Source of the DNA: Larus michahellis
Taxonomy: Eukaryota; Chordata; Aves; Charadriiformes; Laridae
Assembly: GCF_964199755.1 (NCBI RefSeq)
Contig: NC_133930.1
Coordinates: 26,308,071 to 26,372,070 of the forward strand
Length of the DNA stretch: 64,000 nucleotides
Reading direction: 5' to 3'
The notes beneath the pieces are model-generated. The model had not been told where the DNA came from. It saw nothing but the letters and a program-made list of their open reading frames with translations, and ran no database searches. Both the position numbers and the translations under genes were made by a program. Below are positions 10,677-23,583 of this stretch, piece by piece. Within the stretch, counting starts at the first letter, position 1; every line of letters starts with the position of its first letter.

Positions 10677-12228
10677 GAATCACACAGAATCACAGAATCA
10701 CAGAATCTTAGTGGTTGGAAGGGACCTCTGAGATCATCGAGTCCAACCACATAAAAAAAAAAAACAAAAAAAAACCCACACACAAAAAAAAAGCACCCAC
10801 CTACTAAACTCCACACCCACAACCCCACACACAACACCCCACCACAAACCAATAATCTTGGGCACTAGAGCATGCCCTGAAGAGCCATGTCTACACGTTT
10901 CTTAAATACCTCCAGGGATGGTGACTCCACCACCTCCCTGGGCAGGCCATTCCAGTGCCTGACCACTCTTTCAGTAAAGTAATTCTTCCTAATATCTAAT
11001 CTAAATCTCCCTTGCCGCAGCTTCATACCATTTCCTCTGGTCCTGTCGTTATTCCCTCGGGAGAAGAGGCCAACCCCTGCCTCTCTACAGCCTCCTTTCA
11101 GGTAGTTGTAGAGGGCAATGAGGTCTCCCCTCAGCCTCCTCTTCTCCAAACTAAACATGCCCAGTTCCCTCAGCCTATCCTCATAGGACTTGTTCTCCAG
11201 ACCCCTCACCAGCTTGGTGGCTCTCCTCTGGACATGCTCCAGCACTTCAATGTCTTTCCTGTAGTGAGGGGCCCAAAACTGAACACAGTACTCAAGGTGA
11301 GGCCTCACCAGTGCCGAGTACAGAGGCACGATCACTTCCCTGCTCCTGCTGGCCACGCTATTCCTGATACAAGCCAGAATGCCATTGGCCTTCTTGGCCA
11401 CCTGGGCACACTGCTGGCTCATGTTAAGCCGGCTGTCCACTAACACTCCCAGGTCCTTTTCTGCTGGGCAGCTTTCCAGCCACTCTTCCCCAAGCCTGTA
11501 GCGTTGCCAGGAGTTGTTGTGACCAAAATGCAGGACCCGGCACTTGGCCTTATTAAACCTCATCCCATTGGCCTTGGCCCATTGATCCAACCTGTCTAGA
11601 TCCCTCTGTAAAGCCTTCCGACCCTCAAGCAGATCAACACTCCCACCTAGTTTGGTGTCATCCGCAAACTTGCTGAGGGTGCATTCAATCCCCTTGTCTA
11701 GATCATCAATAAAGATATTGAACAAGACTGGCCCCAAAACTGAGCCCTGAGGGACACCACTGATGACCGGCCACCAACCAGATTTTGCTCCATTAATCAC
11801 AACTCTCTGGGCACGGCCATCCAGCCAGTTTTTTATCCAGCGGAGGGTACACTTGTCTATGCCATGATTCTCCAGTTTCTCCAGGAGAATGCCGTGGGGG
11901 ATGGTGTCGAAGGCCTTACCAAAGTCCAGGTAGACAACATCCACAGCCTTCCCCTCATCGAGAAAGCGGGTCACATGGTCATAGAAAGAGATCAAGTTGG
12001 TCAGGCAGGACCTCCCTTCCATAAACCCATGCTGGCTGGCCCTGATCCCTTGGCTGCCCTGCACTTGCCTTGAGAGCTCACTCAGGATGATCCTCTCCAT
12101 GATCTTTCCCGGTACCGAGGTCAGGCTGACAGGCCTGTAGTTTCCGGGATCCTCCTTCCGGCCCTTCTTGTAGATGGGCGTCACATTAGCCACCCTCCAG
12201 TCACCTGGCACTTCCCCTTCTTCCAGGG
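10677..12228 (-). mobile_element. CR1 LINE, 5'-truncated, 3' end complete
   Basis: Read on the minus strand, the element ends at about 10677 in GATTCTGTG-type octamer repeats. These follow the CR1 3' hairpin motif (GGTTGGACTCGATGATCTC and AGGTCCCTTCCAACC). Upstream it carries an uninterrupted reverse-transcriptase reading frame. It is cut at about 12228, just before the [13 protein letters not shown] start of the conserved RT region, so the endonuclease domain and 5' end are missing. An A/C-rich run of about 100 bases (10752-10858) sits in its 3' UTR. The intact frame suggests a fairly recent insertion. No target-site duplication was established. Confidence 0.93.
10865..12211 (-). CDS. CR1 ORF2 fragment: reverse transcriptase domain and C-terminus
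   Basis: A 448-codon open frame with no internal stop. The motifs in order are: NYRPVSLTS near residue 24, [11 protein letters not shown] (about 92-102, first catalytic aspartate), [11 protein letters not shown] (151-161), FADDTKLGG (182-190, catalytic aspartate pair intact), [21 protein letters not shown], and the C-terminal [22 protein letters not shown] block. A full CR1 ORF2 also has an N-terminal endonuclease, absent here, so the copy cannot retrotranspose alone. The first ATG is internal to the original protein and is not the native start. Confidence 0.9.
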   Translation of the reverse strand: MPGDWRVANVTPIYKKGRKEDPGNYRPVSLTSVPGKIMERIILSELSRQVQGSQGIRASQHGFMEGRSCLTNLISFYDHVTRFLDEGKAVDVVYLDFGKAFDTIPHGILLEKLENHGIDKCTLRWIKNWLDGRAQRVVINGAKSGWWPVISGVPQGSVLGPVLFNIFIDDLDKGIECTLSKFADDTKLGGSVDLLEGRKALQRDLDRLDQWAKANGMRFNKAKCRVLHFGHNNSWQRYRLGEEWLESCPAEKDLGVLVDSRLNMSQQCAQVAKKANGILACIRNSVASRSREVIVPLYSALVRPHLEYCVQFWAPHYRKDIEVLEHVQRRATKLVRGLENKSYEDRLRELGMFSLEKRRLRGDLIALYNYLKGGCREAGVGLFSRGNNDRTRGNGMKLRQGRFRLDIRKNYFTERVVRHWNGLPREVVESPSLEVFKKRVDMALQGML

Positions 12229-15200
12229 GACACTTTGCACCGCCACAACTTTGTAAGTTGAATGCCCACTTCTGGACCTGAAGTAGCAGCTTAGTTTGAC
12301 TTCACCTTCACAAAGCAATGCTCTTCCCTCATGTCACAAAGCCTGAGGTCTGCCCTCAGCCTTCTGGGGATTTCAGTGATGGCACTGTGTTCAGTGACTG
12401 AGATTGCCCTCAAGGAATTTCTTTTTTTAATCCCATCTAATCAAATTGAAAAAGTTAAAGTAACGACTAGGGCTGGAATGAAGATCCCTATTCATAGAGG
12501 ATTTATTGACAGTACCTTTGAAAGTACTGTTTAATATGCAAGGTAAACAAATTAAAAATCCCAGCTTGTGGTCCAAGGGCATTCACAAATTAGAAATGAC
12601 CCCCTGCCTGCCCTGAGAGTGCTAATGATGTAAAAGCTGAGAGGAGCTGAAGCCTCTCGGGAGAAGAGTGGGTCAGAGGGGATTTTGTTGAATGTACCAA
12701 TCTGTTTGGCTGTGACAGGCTCTTTGTCTAACTTGGGAGATGACAAGAGGAGCTGAGCCGTCTGGCAAAGGTGGGTATGTCTGTCTATATGGAGTCGCAA
12801 GCTTTATGTATTCGTTATTTTGTATTGGCTTAGCTGCTGGTACCTCTTGGCTGCCTGAGACAAGGGAAGACACTCCCAGTTGCCTGCAGCTACGGAGACA
12901 GAGAAGCAACAGCCTGAGCCAGTATCAAAAAGGGTGACACAAGAAGGGCTTAAATCACAAATCCAGTAACTCTGTTTTGCTTCACAAAAGTTTTAATCAC
13001 TAAGGTTGTCTCTAACGCAGAGAAAACCCTTTTTGCTGAGAAACCAAAAAGGTCATCCAGTAAACTGTGCGTCCACATCTCACTCAAAGGCTGTCATGAG
13101 GAGCAGAGTGCGAGTGGTGGCAGCGCTGCTGTCAATCCAGCAACGCATTGGTGCAGTCTGAAGGCTGAGATGGGTGTCTTGGTGCTGCCAAGGATCACAT
13201 GTAGGAGCCAGTCTTCGCTCCAACACACCTGGCCTCCAAACCACACTGCTGCTCAGGAAAGGCTATCCTGTCCTTGTTTTTTGCGCAGCTGGGCTGTTTT
13301 GGAGATTCTTATACCATGTACAAGAAGGCAAAGCTCTGTCCCCAGGGACGCATGCACAATTTTCCTTGACTCCGTCAAGAATTTGAGTGAAGTTCTAGCC
13401 CCACTGAAATAAAAAAACCTGCACAATCAACTGCAGATAATGCCAAGATGGTTATGCAGATACATATCTAGGTGGATATCCATGGAAATCCAGATGGATA
13501 TCTATGAAGTGAAGGTGGGGGAGGCTGGCTGTTCTTTGGCTAGTGTGTGAAGGAAAAAGAAGAATTTCCCTCACCGTTTTCCTTTGCTCCTCTTGAATTC
13601 TCATTTGAATCCAGAATTGATCCAGCTAAGATACCATGAGGGTCTAACTACTGCTACAACAAAAAAGGAGACGGTGGTTCCAAGCCCATATTCACAAAGT
13701 AGCACTTGCAGAAATTGCAATGAATAAAATTGTTCAGTGATCAAATCTGGTTTTAAAAGCTGCTGCTAGAGAAGGCCTGACTGGCAATGTAGCAAGTTGG
13801 CTGGTTAGTAACAGAGCTGCTTCAGCTGCTTTGGAAGCCTGCACATTTCAAAAGCTGTTCCTGATTTTTGGCTGTGTAGAACCCCCTTGAGGTGTGTTTT
13901 CTGGGGGCACTGAGCACCGACAGCTGTAGGCAACCCTCCTTTGGTGGGCAGTGCTCAGTACTTCTGAAAGTGGACCTAAAGCCTGGCACCCCAAATCAAA
14001 ACATCCCAAAATGTGTTCATTTAGCATGGAAGTTCCTGAGCTTTGTTCTGGAAAGGTCCACTGGTATTTAGAGCCTTGCTAGCTCTTGATGGGAAAGAAG
14101 ACTAATTGCTGAACATGTCTCTAGCAGTTGAGAACAAGAGATTGACCAAAGATTTCCCTTTTTAAGCTCTGAGTGAGTCCTTGCCAATCAGGTCTCACCT
14201 CCGCCTTTTCCCTGTCTCATGCCTGGGAGATTTCCCTTGAGCCTGCCAGGGTGCTGAACGTGGTCAAAGCTGCTGGGTCACAGCACCACCTAATCTGGAT
14301 CTGCCCAAGAGCACCACTCCTTCTCCATCAGTTTTGAGGGCCCTCAGAGGAGGGAGAGGAACTATGGGCCTGATATTTCCCCATTACCTCACAAAACGTG
14401 ACAGGAGTTGTGGCTAGCCCCAGGGCAGGAACATGTCTTTTTTGTCCCTAATTCTTTCAGGTTGAGGCTACCTATCTGGTGGTAGGTACAGTACACACTG
14501 TCTGTGTACAGTGATAACCGGGCTTCCTGTGTCTTTTTCTGCATGCTGCATGACAAAATGCTAAAACCATCTGACTTGGCACAGAAGCATCCAAAAATGT
14601 TTCTTGATGGTTTTAATATAAGTATCATCATCTGAACTGGGTTATGCTTTACCATGGCTGAGTTTCCACAGCTGAAAAGGGAGACATATTATCTTCTGGT
14701 GGATTCAGGATATGTAAGACTATGAAAGCAGCTGATCATTAGTTTTTAGAAACTTGTGTTTAGCTGAGATATGAGCTTTAATCTTTATCAGCTGCGCTCT
14801 GCAGTTCTCAGAGCCTACACTTCAGTCATCTCAGAAGTTAAGTTTTTACTTATTTGTATTCCCTCAAGTACAATCCTCTCACAAAATGTCACATGGTGTC
14901 TGCTAGACACCATCCTCTGATTCCTTATATAATTGAAGATGAGTAGCGAGACAAGATGAGACTATGCCACAGGGCTTGTGGTCTCACAAGTCTTGGACAA
15001 AAGAGGAGGCATAAAGGGGAGTGCAAGATCACAACATTAGTATAGTAAAGAGGGGAGGAAGGAGAGCCCATCCGCTGAGTTGGAGAGCAAGAATATACCT
15101 AGGAAAGAACAAAAATAAAATCTGGAAGTACACAAAATTACATAGAAGTATAGGAAAGTACTTAGTTGTTCACTTTGCTGACTCGACTGTGAATGAAGGG

Positions 15201-16871
15201 ATTAGCTATGGAAATCTGTCAGAAAAAGACACACCATGATCCTTGTGGTTGAATGTTATAGAGAGACAAACTTCAAGAAGTTTCTAAACATTTTTAAACA
15301 GTGGGGTGAATCAAGCCCTGGAGTAGCTTGGCCAGATTCTGTCAAGTGAGATCTCTACATGGAGAGTGGCTGCCTTTATGAGGACTTTCTGCAGCTTGCA
15401 TAGAAACTTGCTATAGAAATGTTTGGGTGAAGTTTTCTGGTCTGTGTTACATGGAAGATGAGAGTTACCAAACACAATAGCTCCTTCTGGCTGAAAATAT
15501 AGACTTTTGTAGGAAGAAAGAAAGAGGAAAGAAGAAGAAATGCTTAGAAACGACTGAAATCCTATCAAAATGTCCTTCAAGCCAGGACAGTCTGGAGACC
15601 AGTGCACTACTCAAGAAAACAGTATTGAATGGGGAGATGACCTCCTCATAACCAGGCCTGGTGTTGGTATCAACACAGCCTCTCCTATTCTAAGAGGAAA
15701 GCAAGAGAGGAGGGGTAGTACGATTCTGAGGATCTATGTTTAGTCAGAGGAATTGATTCTGCTGAAATTCATGTTCCTTTTACACCAGATTTACACCAGA
15801 CCAAGACTCCTGTGCTCATCAGTCACCCATCTTAACTGTCTTTGTGCCCTTTTTTTTGCCCTTCTCGTTATGAAGAGAACAGTGTAAGACAACAGGCTCT
15901 TGGGAATCGTTCATGCACTAAGTGGAAGATTTCAGCTCTCACCTAACTTTCCTTGCAGCCCAGATGCAGCGTCTGCCTGTACTTGCTCTGGAAAACAGCC
16001 AAGGCAAGTTTCATATGGGAGGAGGCAAGGAAAGCCAGCACAGTGACAGGACAAACGACACAAGACAGTTAGCTGGCACTCAAACACACTATGCTACACC
16101 ATCCAGACTCTTCTGCCACAAAATTAGCCTTGAGAGCAACACTTTTAAGCTTCCAGATGTACATCATGCAAGGATTTATGAGATCAAGGCCAAAGAAAAT
16201 GGGGCCCTCTTCTGACTTAACCTTACTCATTACTTCAAGGGGGAATTTGTATGAAAAGGGAGCAAAGGATATGGCCTAATACTGCTGTCTTTTTGTGGCA
16301 TTTCAGTAGGTTCATACAGAGAAGGGAGTCAGAATTAGAAAACCATTTTATTTAATGACATAGTATGAATTAATATAGTAATATTTTTTAACCATGGTAT
16401 GCATAGAAAAGAACTGTTCCCTAGCTAATCTTCTAAATCATTATGGCTCATCAATTATAATTTTTGTTTGAACTTATTATGTAAAGTTGAATGACATTTT
16501 ATTTCAAACTGTGCAGACTGAAATGTTAAAGAAAAAACCTTGGTATATCGTGCTCTTGTAACCTACACTCCAGTGTATTTCTTAACTGGAGCGCTGGACT
16601 TTACAGACCGGATATCACCCTTTTATGACTGAGCCTTTACTCCTTCAGATATTTAGTTGCCTGCTTACCAGTAACTTGATTGGAATAAATAAAAGAAATA
16701 ATCAAATATTTTCAAGGATTTGGCTTTATTTGTTGTTCTGAGTAGGAAGATTTCTCTTGAATAATGGAAAGGGCATGCCACATGAAATCCAGTTATCAGC
16801 GTGTGGCCCACATAGTGTTTGGGCAACATACTTAAACACAGACTTGACTTTTAAAATTTTGGGTTTTTTGG

Positions 16872-16905
16872 GTCTGAATTGGGTCTTAATTGACCCAATT
16901 CAGAC
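16872..16905. repeat. Perfect hairpin, 14-bp arms and 6-base loop
   Basis: GTCTGAATTGGGTC (16872-16885) and GACCCAATTCAGAC (16892-16905) are exact reverse complements flanking TTAATT. The match stops sharply at both ends. Confidence 0.9.
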
Positions 16906-19194
16906 AGTGCATACTGGAAATGTAATGGAAATACTTTGCTAGATTGGACCTTGGTAAATAGTGAAATTTCCTCATCATCCCCACCCTCAGTTCAGAGATC
17001 AGAGAAAGGTAAATGCATCTTTTATTCCCATCTAATTGTGCAGCTGAAGTGGGTACCTAGTGGCTTGTGCCAGCCCAGTGCATCAGGACAGGAGCATAGG
17101 AAGGGATTTCTGAGGGCAACCACCATCTCTGTCCCTAAAGGCCCACTTCGAGACCGCCCATGTGCCATTGCACAGCCCCTTAGCAGGCTCGTCCTGCCAA
17201 AACTTTGCTTTTGTTTAAAAATCCTTCCCAATTTCCAGCTGCCTTCTAGTGCTTCTATTATACACTAGGGAGAGCTGTTCTCCCCTTTCCACTTGTGTTT
17301 GGTTGAGTTGAATTTCTGGTGTCATCTGGTGTGATCAGCCTTCGGGTTATGGTGACTGCTCCCTGCTCACATATGGGTATGAATTAATGTTTTCTGACTG
17401 GAGGATCAGACTTGCACGTAACCCAGTGAGTCAGGTCTTGCTAGCATCCTGTACGTTGGTCTTTATAAAATACATATCTGTACTAGAAGTACCTCACCAT
17501 TGCAGTTGCACAGATTAGTTGCACAGTCACATCAGACTGCCAATGTATTCATATGGCCAGGAACTGAGTGTCACCCCAAGGGAATTAAACAATTAATAGC
17601 AGAGGACATTCAACAACTTCTTCTTTGGCAAGGCCCCAGAGGACACCAAGAAGTGACCTGTCCTCTCATTGTAATGACTTAAATGTGCTGTAGGTATTGA
17701 AGGCGTTTGCTGTAGCCACCAGAGTACTCACTACAGCTAAGGCAGTGAGGCTTTTTACATTTTGGATGTCTTTGCTACATGCACAAAATTTTACTGTGAT
17801 CAGCTATCAGGCTATACTTTACCCCCCAAGAGGAATTTCTGTAAGGACAAAGGAATCCCTCAACCATTTATGAATTAGGGAAGAAGAGAATGCCCTGTGA
17901 CCATTTTTGCATTTACTGTGAAGGAGACACATATGAAAATTATAAGTCTCTGATTAACACTTAACCATACCTAAATGCCACTAGAAAACACAGGATGAAA
18001 AAACGTGATCGACAAATAGGAAGACAACCAAACAGAAATATGTCATGTGCACAGTACAAGACATTCTAAAAAGGGTTATTTATAGCTTTCTGTGCACAAG
18101 CATACACAGCTTTGTTTCAAAATCCATTTAAATTCAAAGAAATTTTTCATTTGTCCAGACCGAAGCCCAGTGACACCACCTGCAAGTGACTGCTATGAAC
18201 TACAGCTTAGTGCCTAAAAATGTAGTGAAATGACTTTTCAGAGGTACTGTTGAGAGCTTTAGGGATGAAACACAACAAGAGAGATGAAAGTTTGAACTTT
18301 AAACTTTCCCTCTGTGTCTCCTGACTACCAACAGTCTTATACGGCCACAGCAATTTGGGTTTTCTTGCTTTAGAAAGTGTGGTTGATGATACTCTGACTT
18401 AGTGACTCCTCTTAAAGCACACACTGAAAGATATCCAAGGCAATGTGTAGGTCGTTTTTTATTTATGACCTATTACATATCAATGTATTATAAGCAGCAA
18501 TTTAAATTAGCTCCGTTTGCTTTATTAAATATGATTACTGTGTATTTGTGCTACAATATCCCACTGGAATCCTAAAGAGGGATAAAGATGCCATTTGTCT
18601 GAGTGCTGCACAAATACAAACTAAAACGGCCCATGTTTCAAAGAGGTTATAATCCAAATACAAGCAAATACTTTGCAAGAAAATGCAGATGGGGCAGCCC
18701 ATGGTGCACATCATTAGGTGATGGTTTTGGTCAGTGCCTTAAGGATGACTTGCAGCACATCAGCCCAGTGGTTTCTAAGAAAGTTGTGGATTTTGTTGCA
18801 AAGGAGAGTTGGAAGAAAGGATTTGAGGGGGGGCAGTGCATTTTTTTTGTGGGCACTCCTCCCACACATTCAAGATAATGTAGGAGAAAGCGCATCGGCA
18901 TTCATCAGCAAAGCAACGGCTGAAAGGGAAAAAAACATTACGAGAGCAACACTGGACCCCAGCTTTTGAACCGTGAAGCTGATGGGGAGAGAAATGGATC
19001 AGCAGGGAGCAACTCAGATGAGGAGCTGCCTGGGATAGTCTGACTCAGTCTCTGCGGCAGCCGCCCCTCCTCTGGTGAATGAGGGAGAAGGCGGCGAACC
19101 ATCAGCACCCTCAGCCTCTAAACAGTGTGCCTAAGATATGAGGTACAAGCCGTGCTCTTTGCAGAGGTCTACCTGTTACTCCTGGAAGGGAATA

Positions 19195-19520
19195 GAAATC
19201 CCATCAGACGCCTTTTTGTTTCATGTAGGCGTAATATCGAATTCTGCCTGGGTTTCATCGTGACCCAGCATCAGTTAATACCCATGTGTTGTAAAGTATT
19301 AGTCATAATTGGATTTACACTTTTCTCATAAAGTTGTTGAAATGTAACTAATTTTACTGTAATTGTGATCTTTAAAATTTGAATGGTATCTTTTATTGAA
19401 TAGCTGTAGCAGGACATCATCAGCTTATGGACTTTAATATCTGGAATATAGTATAATTTACATTATTCCATTAAGCATCTATCAGATTTCAAGCTGGGTT
19501 TGAGGCTACTGCATTTGAAT
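19195..19520. promoter_or_regulatory. Candidate conserved non-coding element
   Basis: A repeat-free AT-rich block with homeodomain-like cores (AGTCATAATTGGATT near 19302, GTAACTAATTTTACTG near 19343, TTCCATTAAGC near 19466) and no open frame of note. It lies about 4.5 kb upstream of the WDR41 CpG island. It could equally be a remote enhancer for a gene further left. Inferred only from composition. Confidence 0.25.
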
Positions 19521-20775
19521 TACCAAAACGTATACAAATTGGAAAGTTAAAAAAAAAAAGAAATGGAACAGAGTACAGCTTTAATTTCTTTGTTCAAATC
19601 TACCATGAGGGTGAAGAAAATTTCTTTTTAAACAAAAGAATCAGATCCATTCCTTATGAAAACAAATGATTTAGAAAAACAAGGTTAGAATGCCACCTGG
19701 GGGCTTATATTGCCATCACAGTCCACTTAAGATCAGAGTAGCTTGCGATTAATACTGTCAGATTAAAAAAAAAAAAATTGTTCGCTCCATTTTCTTCACA
19801 AAGTACAGTCAGACTTTTAGGTGTTGCTCATGAAGGTGTTATTCCATTTTATGGCACCTGCTTCCTTAGTCCTTCAGCAAGAATATAATACAAGAAATGG
19901 GCACTAAAGAAGCAAACCAATTTGCTTTGCAAAGGGAAACACAGCATTATGGCTCTGTGTAGGACACTGCTGCTTTTTCACAAAGAGATGTAAACCAAAC
20001 ACAAGATACACAAAAAGAAGCATATTTATTCACAACATACAGTAGAAAATGCTAGACTACATCAGACATATTAGAAATGTTAGTTAAGAGAGGAAGAGAT
20101 AACCCAGTGACAGTTTCTGTGCCCAATCACTACAGCAGAGGCCAGGATCTCATTGGGGTGAGCTAAAAGGGAAGCCATCATGCTAGAAGATAGAAAGAAA
20201 AAGTATTCCTCCAGTCAGCTACAAAGGCCTGGGGACAAGAAATGCCACGTTTGTGGAAGAGAGACTTCTTTTGCAAGTGTAATCACAACATGTGCTGCAA
20301 ATTTCCCGCAGTGACACTTATCCTCAAACTGACCCATCATTTCCATATTGATAAAGAGCCTTAACACAACCCTTTGCCAATGGCCAATGGTTGATAGCAA
20401 CAACCCACCAAATTGCAGAAGACACTGCATGTTGGCCCGGCAACTGGACTGCAGTGGTGGATCATGCTCTTTACCTAGGCAGCACAACAAATATAGCACC
20501 TATACAAACTACACTGGGCAACAAAGAAGCAGTTTCTGCTTCCAGGAAGTGTAGAATACATTAGATGCCTGAATAACAACAACTGGCTTTTCAAGATTAC
20601 AAGAAGGATTTAAAAAAGAAGTATACAGAAATTCATGCAACATCAAAGGTAGAGAAATGGAAAATGGAGTAAAAAAGACTGAGTTCTTTAAATAAGTAAT
20701 TCAAAGATGCTCAGAAGCAGAGTTCTGAAGTCAGGTCTCATCAACAAGAGAAAAGAAACTCTCCTGAAGTCCATC

Positions 20776-21919
20776 TGTGGTTGGTTAACCCTGGCTGGAT
20801 CTCACATGCCCACCAAAGCCGCTCTGTAATTCCCCTCCTCAGCTGAAAAGGGGAGAGAAAATACAATGAAAGGCTCGTGGGTGGAGATAAAGATAGGGAG
20901 ATCACTTACCAAGTACTGCCACGGGCAAAACAGACTCGACTTGGGGAAATTAATTTAATTTATTACCAATCAAATCAGAGTAGGACAATAAGAAATAAGA
21001 ACAAAATTAAAGGCACCTTCTCTCCACCCCTCCCTTCTTCCCAGGCTTGACTTCATTCCTGATTTCTTTACCTCCTCCCCTCAGCAGCGCAGGGGGACAG
21101 GGAATGGGGGTCGTGGTCAGTTCATCACACATTGTCTCTGCTGTGCCTTCCTCCTCAGGGGGACGACTCCTCATGCTCTTCCCCTGCTGCTCCAGCGTGG
21201 GGTCCCTTCCATGGGAGACAGTCCTCCATGAACTTCTCCAATGTGAGTCCCACCCACAGACTGCAGTTCTTCACGAACTGCTCCAGTGTGGGTCCTTTCC
21301 ATGGGGTGCAGTCCTTCAGGAATGGACTGTTCCAGTATGGGTCTCTCATGGGGTCACAAGTCCTGCCAGCAAAAATACTCCACCGTGAGCTCCTCTGTCC
21401 ATGGGTTCACAGGTCCTGCCAGGAGCCTGCTCCAGCACAGGGTCTCCACAGGGTCACAGCCTCTTTTGGGCGCAACCACCTACTCTGGCATGGGGTCTTC
21501 CACAGGCTGCAAGTGGATATCTTCTCCACCCTTAACCTCCATGGGCTACAAGGGGACACCCTGCCTCACCATGGTCTTCACCACGGGCTGCAGGGCAATC
21601 TCTGCTCCGACACCTGAAGCACCTCCTCCCTTTCCTTCTTCACTGACCTTGGTGTCTGCAGAGTTGTTTCTCCCACACATTCTCACTCCTCTCTCCCAGT
21701 TGCTGTTGTGCAGCAGTTTTTTTCCCCACTTCTTAAATATGTTATCCCAGAGGCGCTCCCACCATCACTGACAGGCTCAGCTTGTGGGTGGGTCAGTGGT
21801 GGGATCTATCTTGGAGCCAGCTGGCATTGGCTCTATTTGACATGGTGGAAGCTTCTGGCACCTTCCACAGAAGCCACCCCAGTAGCCCCCTGCTACCAAT
21901 ACCTCACCACACAAACCCA
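20776..21919 (-). mobile_element. Avian LTR-like interspersed repeat (solo, probably ERV-derived)
   Basis: A block of about 1.1 kb that I recognise as a family abundant in bird genomes. On the minus strand it begins near TGGGTTTGTGTGGTGAGG (about 21919), has a TATTTAAG TATA-like box (21732-21739), passes through degenerate tandem units of about 50 bases built on CTGCTCCAG/GTGTGGGTCC and GGTGCAGTCCTTC (21190-21480 on the plus strand), and ends in GGGTTAACCAACCACA (about 20776). TG...CA ends plus a TATA-like box suggest a solo retroviral LTR. No gag, pol or env sequence adjoins it. Family name and target-site duplication were not established. The several open frames across it are by-products of its GC-rich tandem units. 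Confidence 0.65.
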
Positions 21920-23510
21920 ATGAACCATGAGAGCTACGTGAGGCTCCATATTCACCATTTGGGAACCTGGTGCATTTCCAGCTTCTGTTTTGAAGAACAC
22001 ACTCCAACACTGTCTTTACCAATGCCTACAGTCTCCAGGTGCTGCCATGAAGGTCTGTATTTACCTACAAAGATGTTGTTCAGTGTAGTACCGCACTGCA
22101 TTTTTTCTATCCTGTCTCTTCCAGATGCGTGAATTGTGATACAGCAGCCCAAGCTAAAATAATGAGGTATGGCAGGAAAGGAGAGGTAAAGTCCAGCAGT
22201 GTATTTTCCTCACAGCATTAAAGAAGAAATAAGATCCCTTCTCATGTTGCTAACCCAAGTAAACAGCATTCTCTGTCCCTGCATCTAGTGTAGTAAGTGC
22301 TCTTCGCTCTCTTTTTAATTTTTGGAGGTATCACTATGGATACTGTATTTGAGGATACTGTATGAGGTCATACAGCTGTAAGTAGTGTTATGCTGTGCAG
22401 TCCTTCCTTCCAATAAATGAAATGCAATGAAACGAGTCAACACTTGCTAGTTTGGAGAAGATACCAAATTATTTAGGGAGAATGCCAAAGAGCAGACTGG
22501 TGATGACAAAATATTACCATGGAAACCCCGGCAGAGGTAGCTGCACACACAAAGCAATCCCACTGGCTATGCCCTTAGTCTGCAGGAACAGCACCTCTGA
22601 GCTGGGAATCTAGCACAACCGAGCTGAAATGGGAAAGCAGGAGTATGCTAAAGTAGGAGTAAACATCTCCTGCTTTAAAACTGGTTTATGCCTGTCATCA
22701 ACTTTGGTGTGCTGAGAAGCTGCAAAGAATTCACAGAAGTTAACAAATGGCAATACTCAGGTTGCGCGCCACCTATACTTGTCAAACTTGCATGACTACA
22801 GCGTTATTTCATCCTAGACCCAGGATGCATCCCGTGCTTTCCACGCACAGGCTGGTCGTTACTAGAAGTTCAGGTTTTAGCAAACCACCATTCTCTCCTG
22901 CCATAGGTATCTGGGAAATCTCAGGTATGTCTCATGATATTGCGTGGTGTCAATTACCAGAAACATGTGTGAAAAGGCAACAGGACAACTGCAACGTGTA
23001 GATTTAGATGTACAGAGCAGCATCTGTTGGGCAAGTTTATACATGTTAGGTGTTTCTTTGTTACCTGTGTCTGCTCAAGAATGGGGTTTGTGAGGCCTTT
23101 TGGGTTGGGTTATGTGATGTTGCTCCATGTGCACCTAAAATTCCAAAAGGCTGCCCAGATCATTGTGTTAAGGGCAGAGGAGGAGCAGAACTGTGAATTA
23201 CATGACGACTATGAATTACATGAGGGTGTCATTTAGCCCGACGGTGCAGCCTCATTTGTTCTTGTTGCTCCATCCCAACAAAGACACTGTGGTCTTAAAG
23301 GAGGTTCAGCGAAGGAGAATTAAAAGAGTCACAGCCCAGGGAAATCTATTATGTACAGAAAATTTTGGTGGTTGTTTACTTCAGGAAATAGCTTAAGATG
23401 GTCACAACAAAATGGTAACAATTATTCATTTGTTGTAGCATAAATTTCACCTGAAACTGTATGACAGCAAGTAAAAATCTAGTAAATATTTTATTTGTCC
23501 ATTATACGGA
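21920..23510. other. Intergenic DNA between the LTR-like element and the WDR41 CpG island
   Basis: Unique sequence with no recognised exon or repeat. A short direct duplication (ATGAATTACATGA-type units near 23195-23222) is the only local structure noted. Confidence 0.5.
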
Positions 23511-23583
23511 ATTAATACGCTCGGCCGCTAAACCTCAGGATTCACGAACAGGCTAACCTGAACCAGCCTGAGGCTCCCGCCAC

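Larger units (their letters stand above)
12229..20775. other. Intergenic DNA, no gene recognised
   Basis: Mostly unique, AT-leaning sequence with scattered short open frames on both strands. None has family motifs or a splice-signal series. A perfect hairpin (16872-16905) and a candidate conserved block (19195-19520) are listed separately. Short homopolymer A runs occur near 19550 and 19767. Nothing else could be supported. Confidence 0.55.

Noticed and set aside
21047..22132. Several overlapping long frames that look like a repetitive protein
   Set aside because: They follow the tandem units of the LTR-like repeat and occur in several frames at once.
1..23510. Search for OTP homeobox exons, expected next to WDR41 by synteny
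   Set aside because: No homeodomain coding motif was seen on either strand. The gene must lie further left if present.
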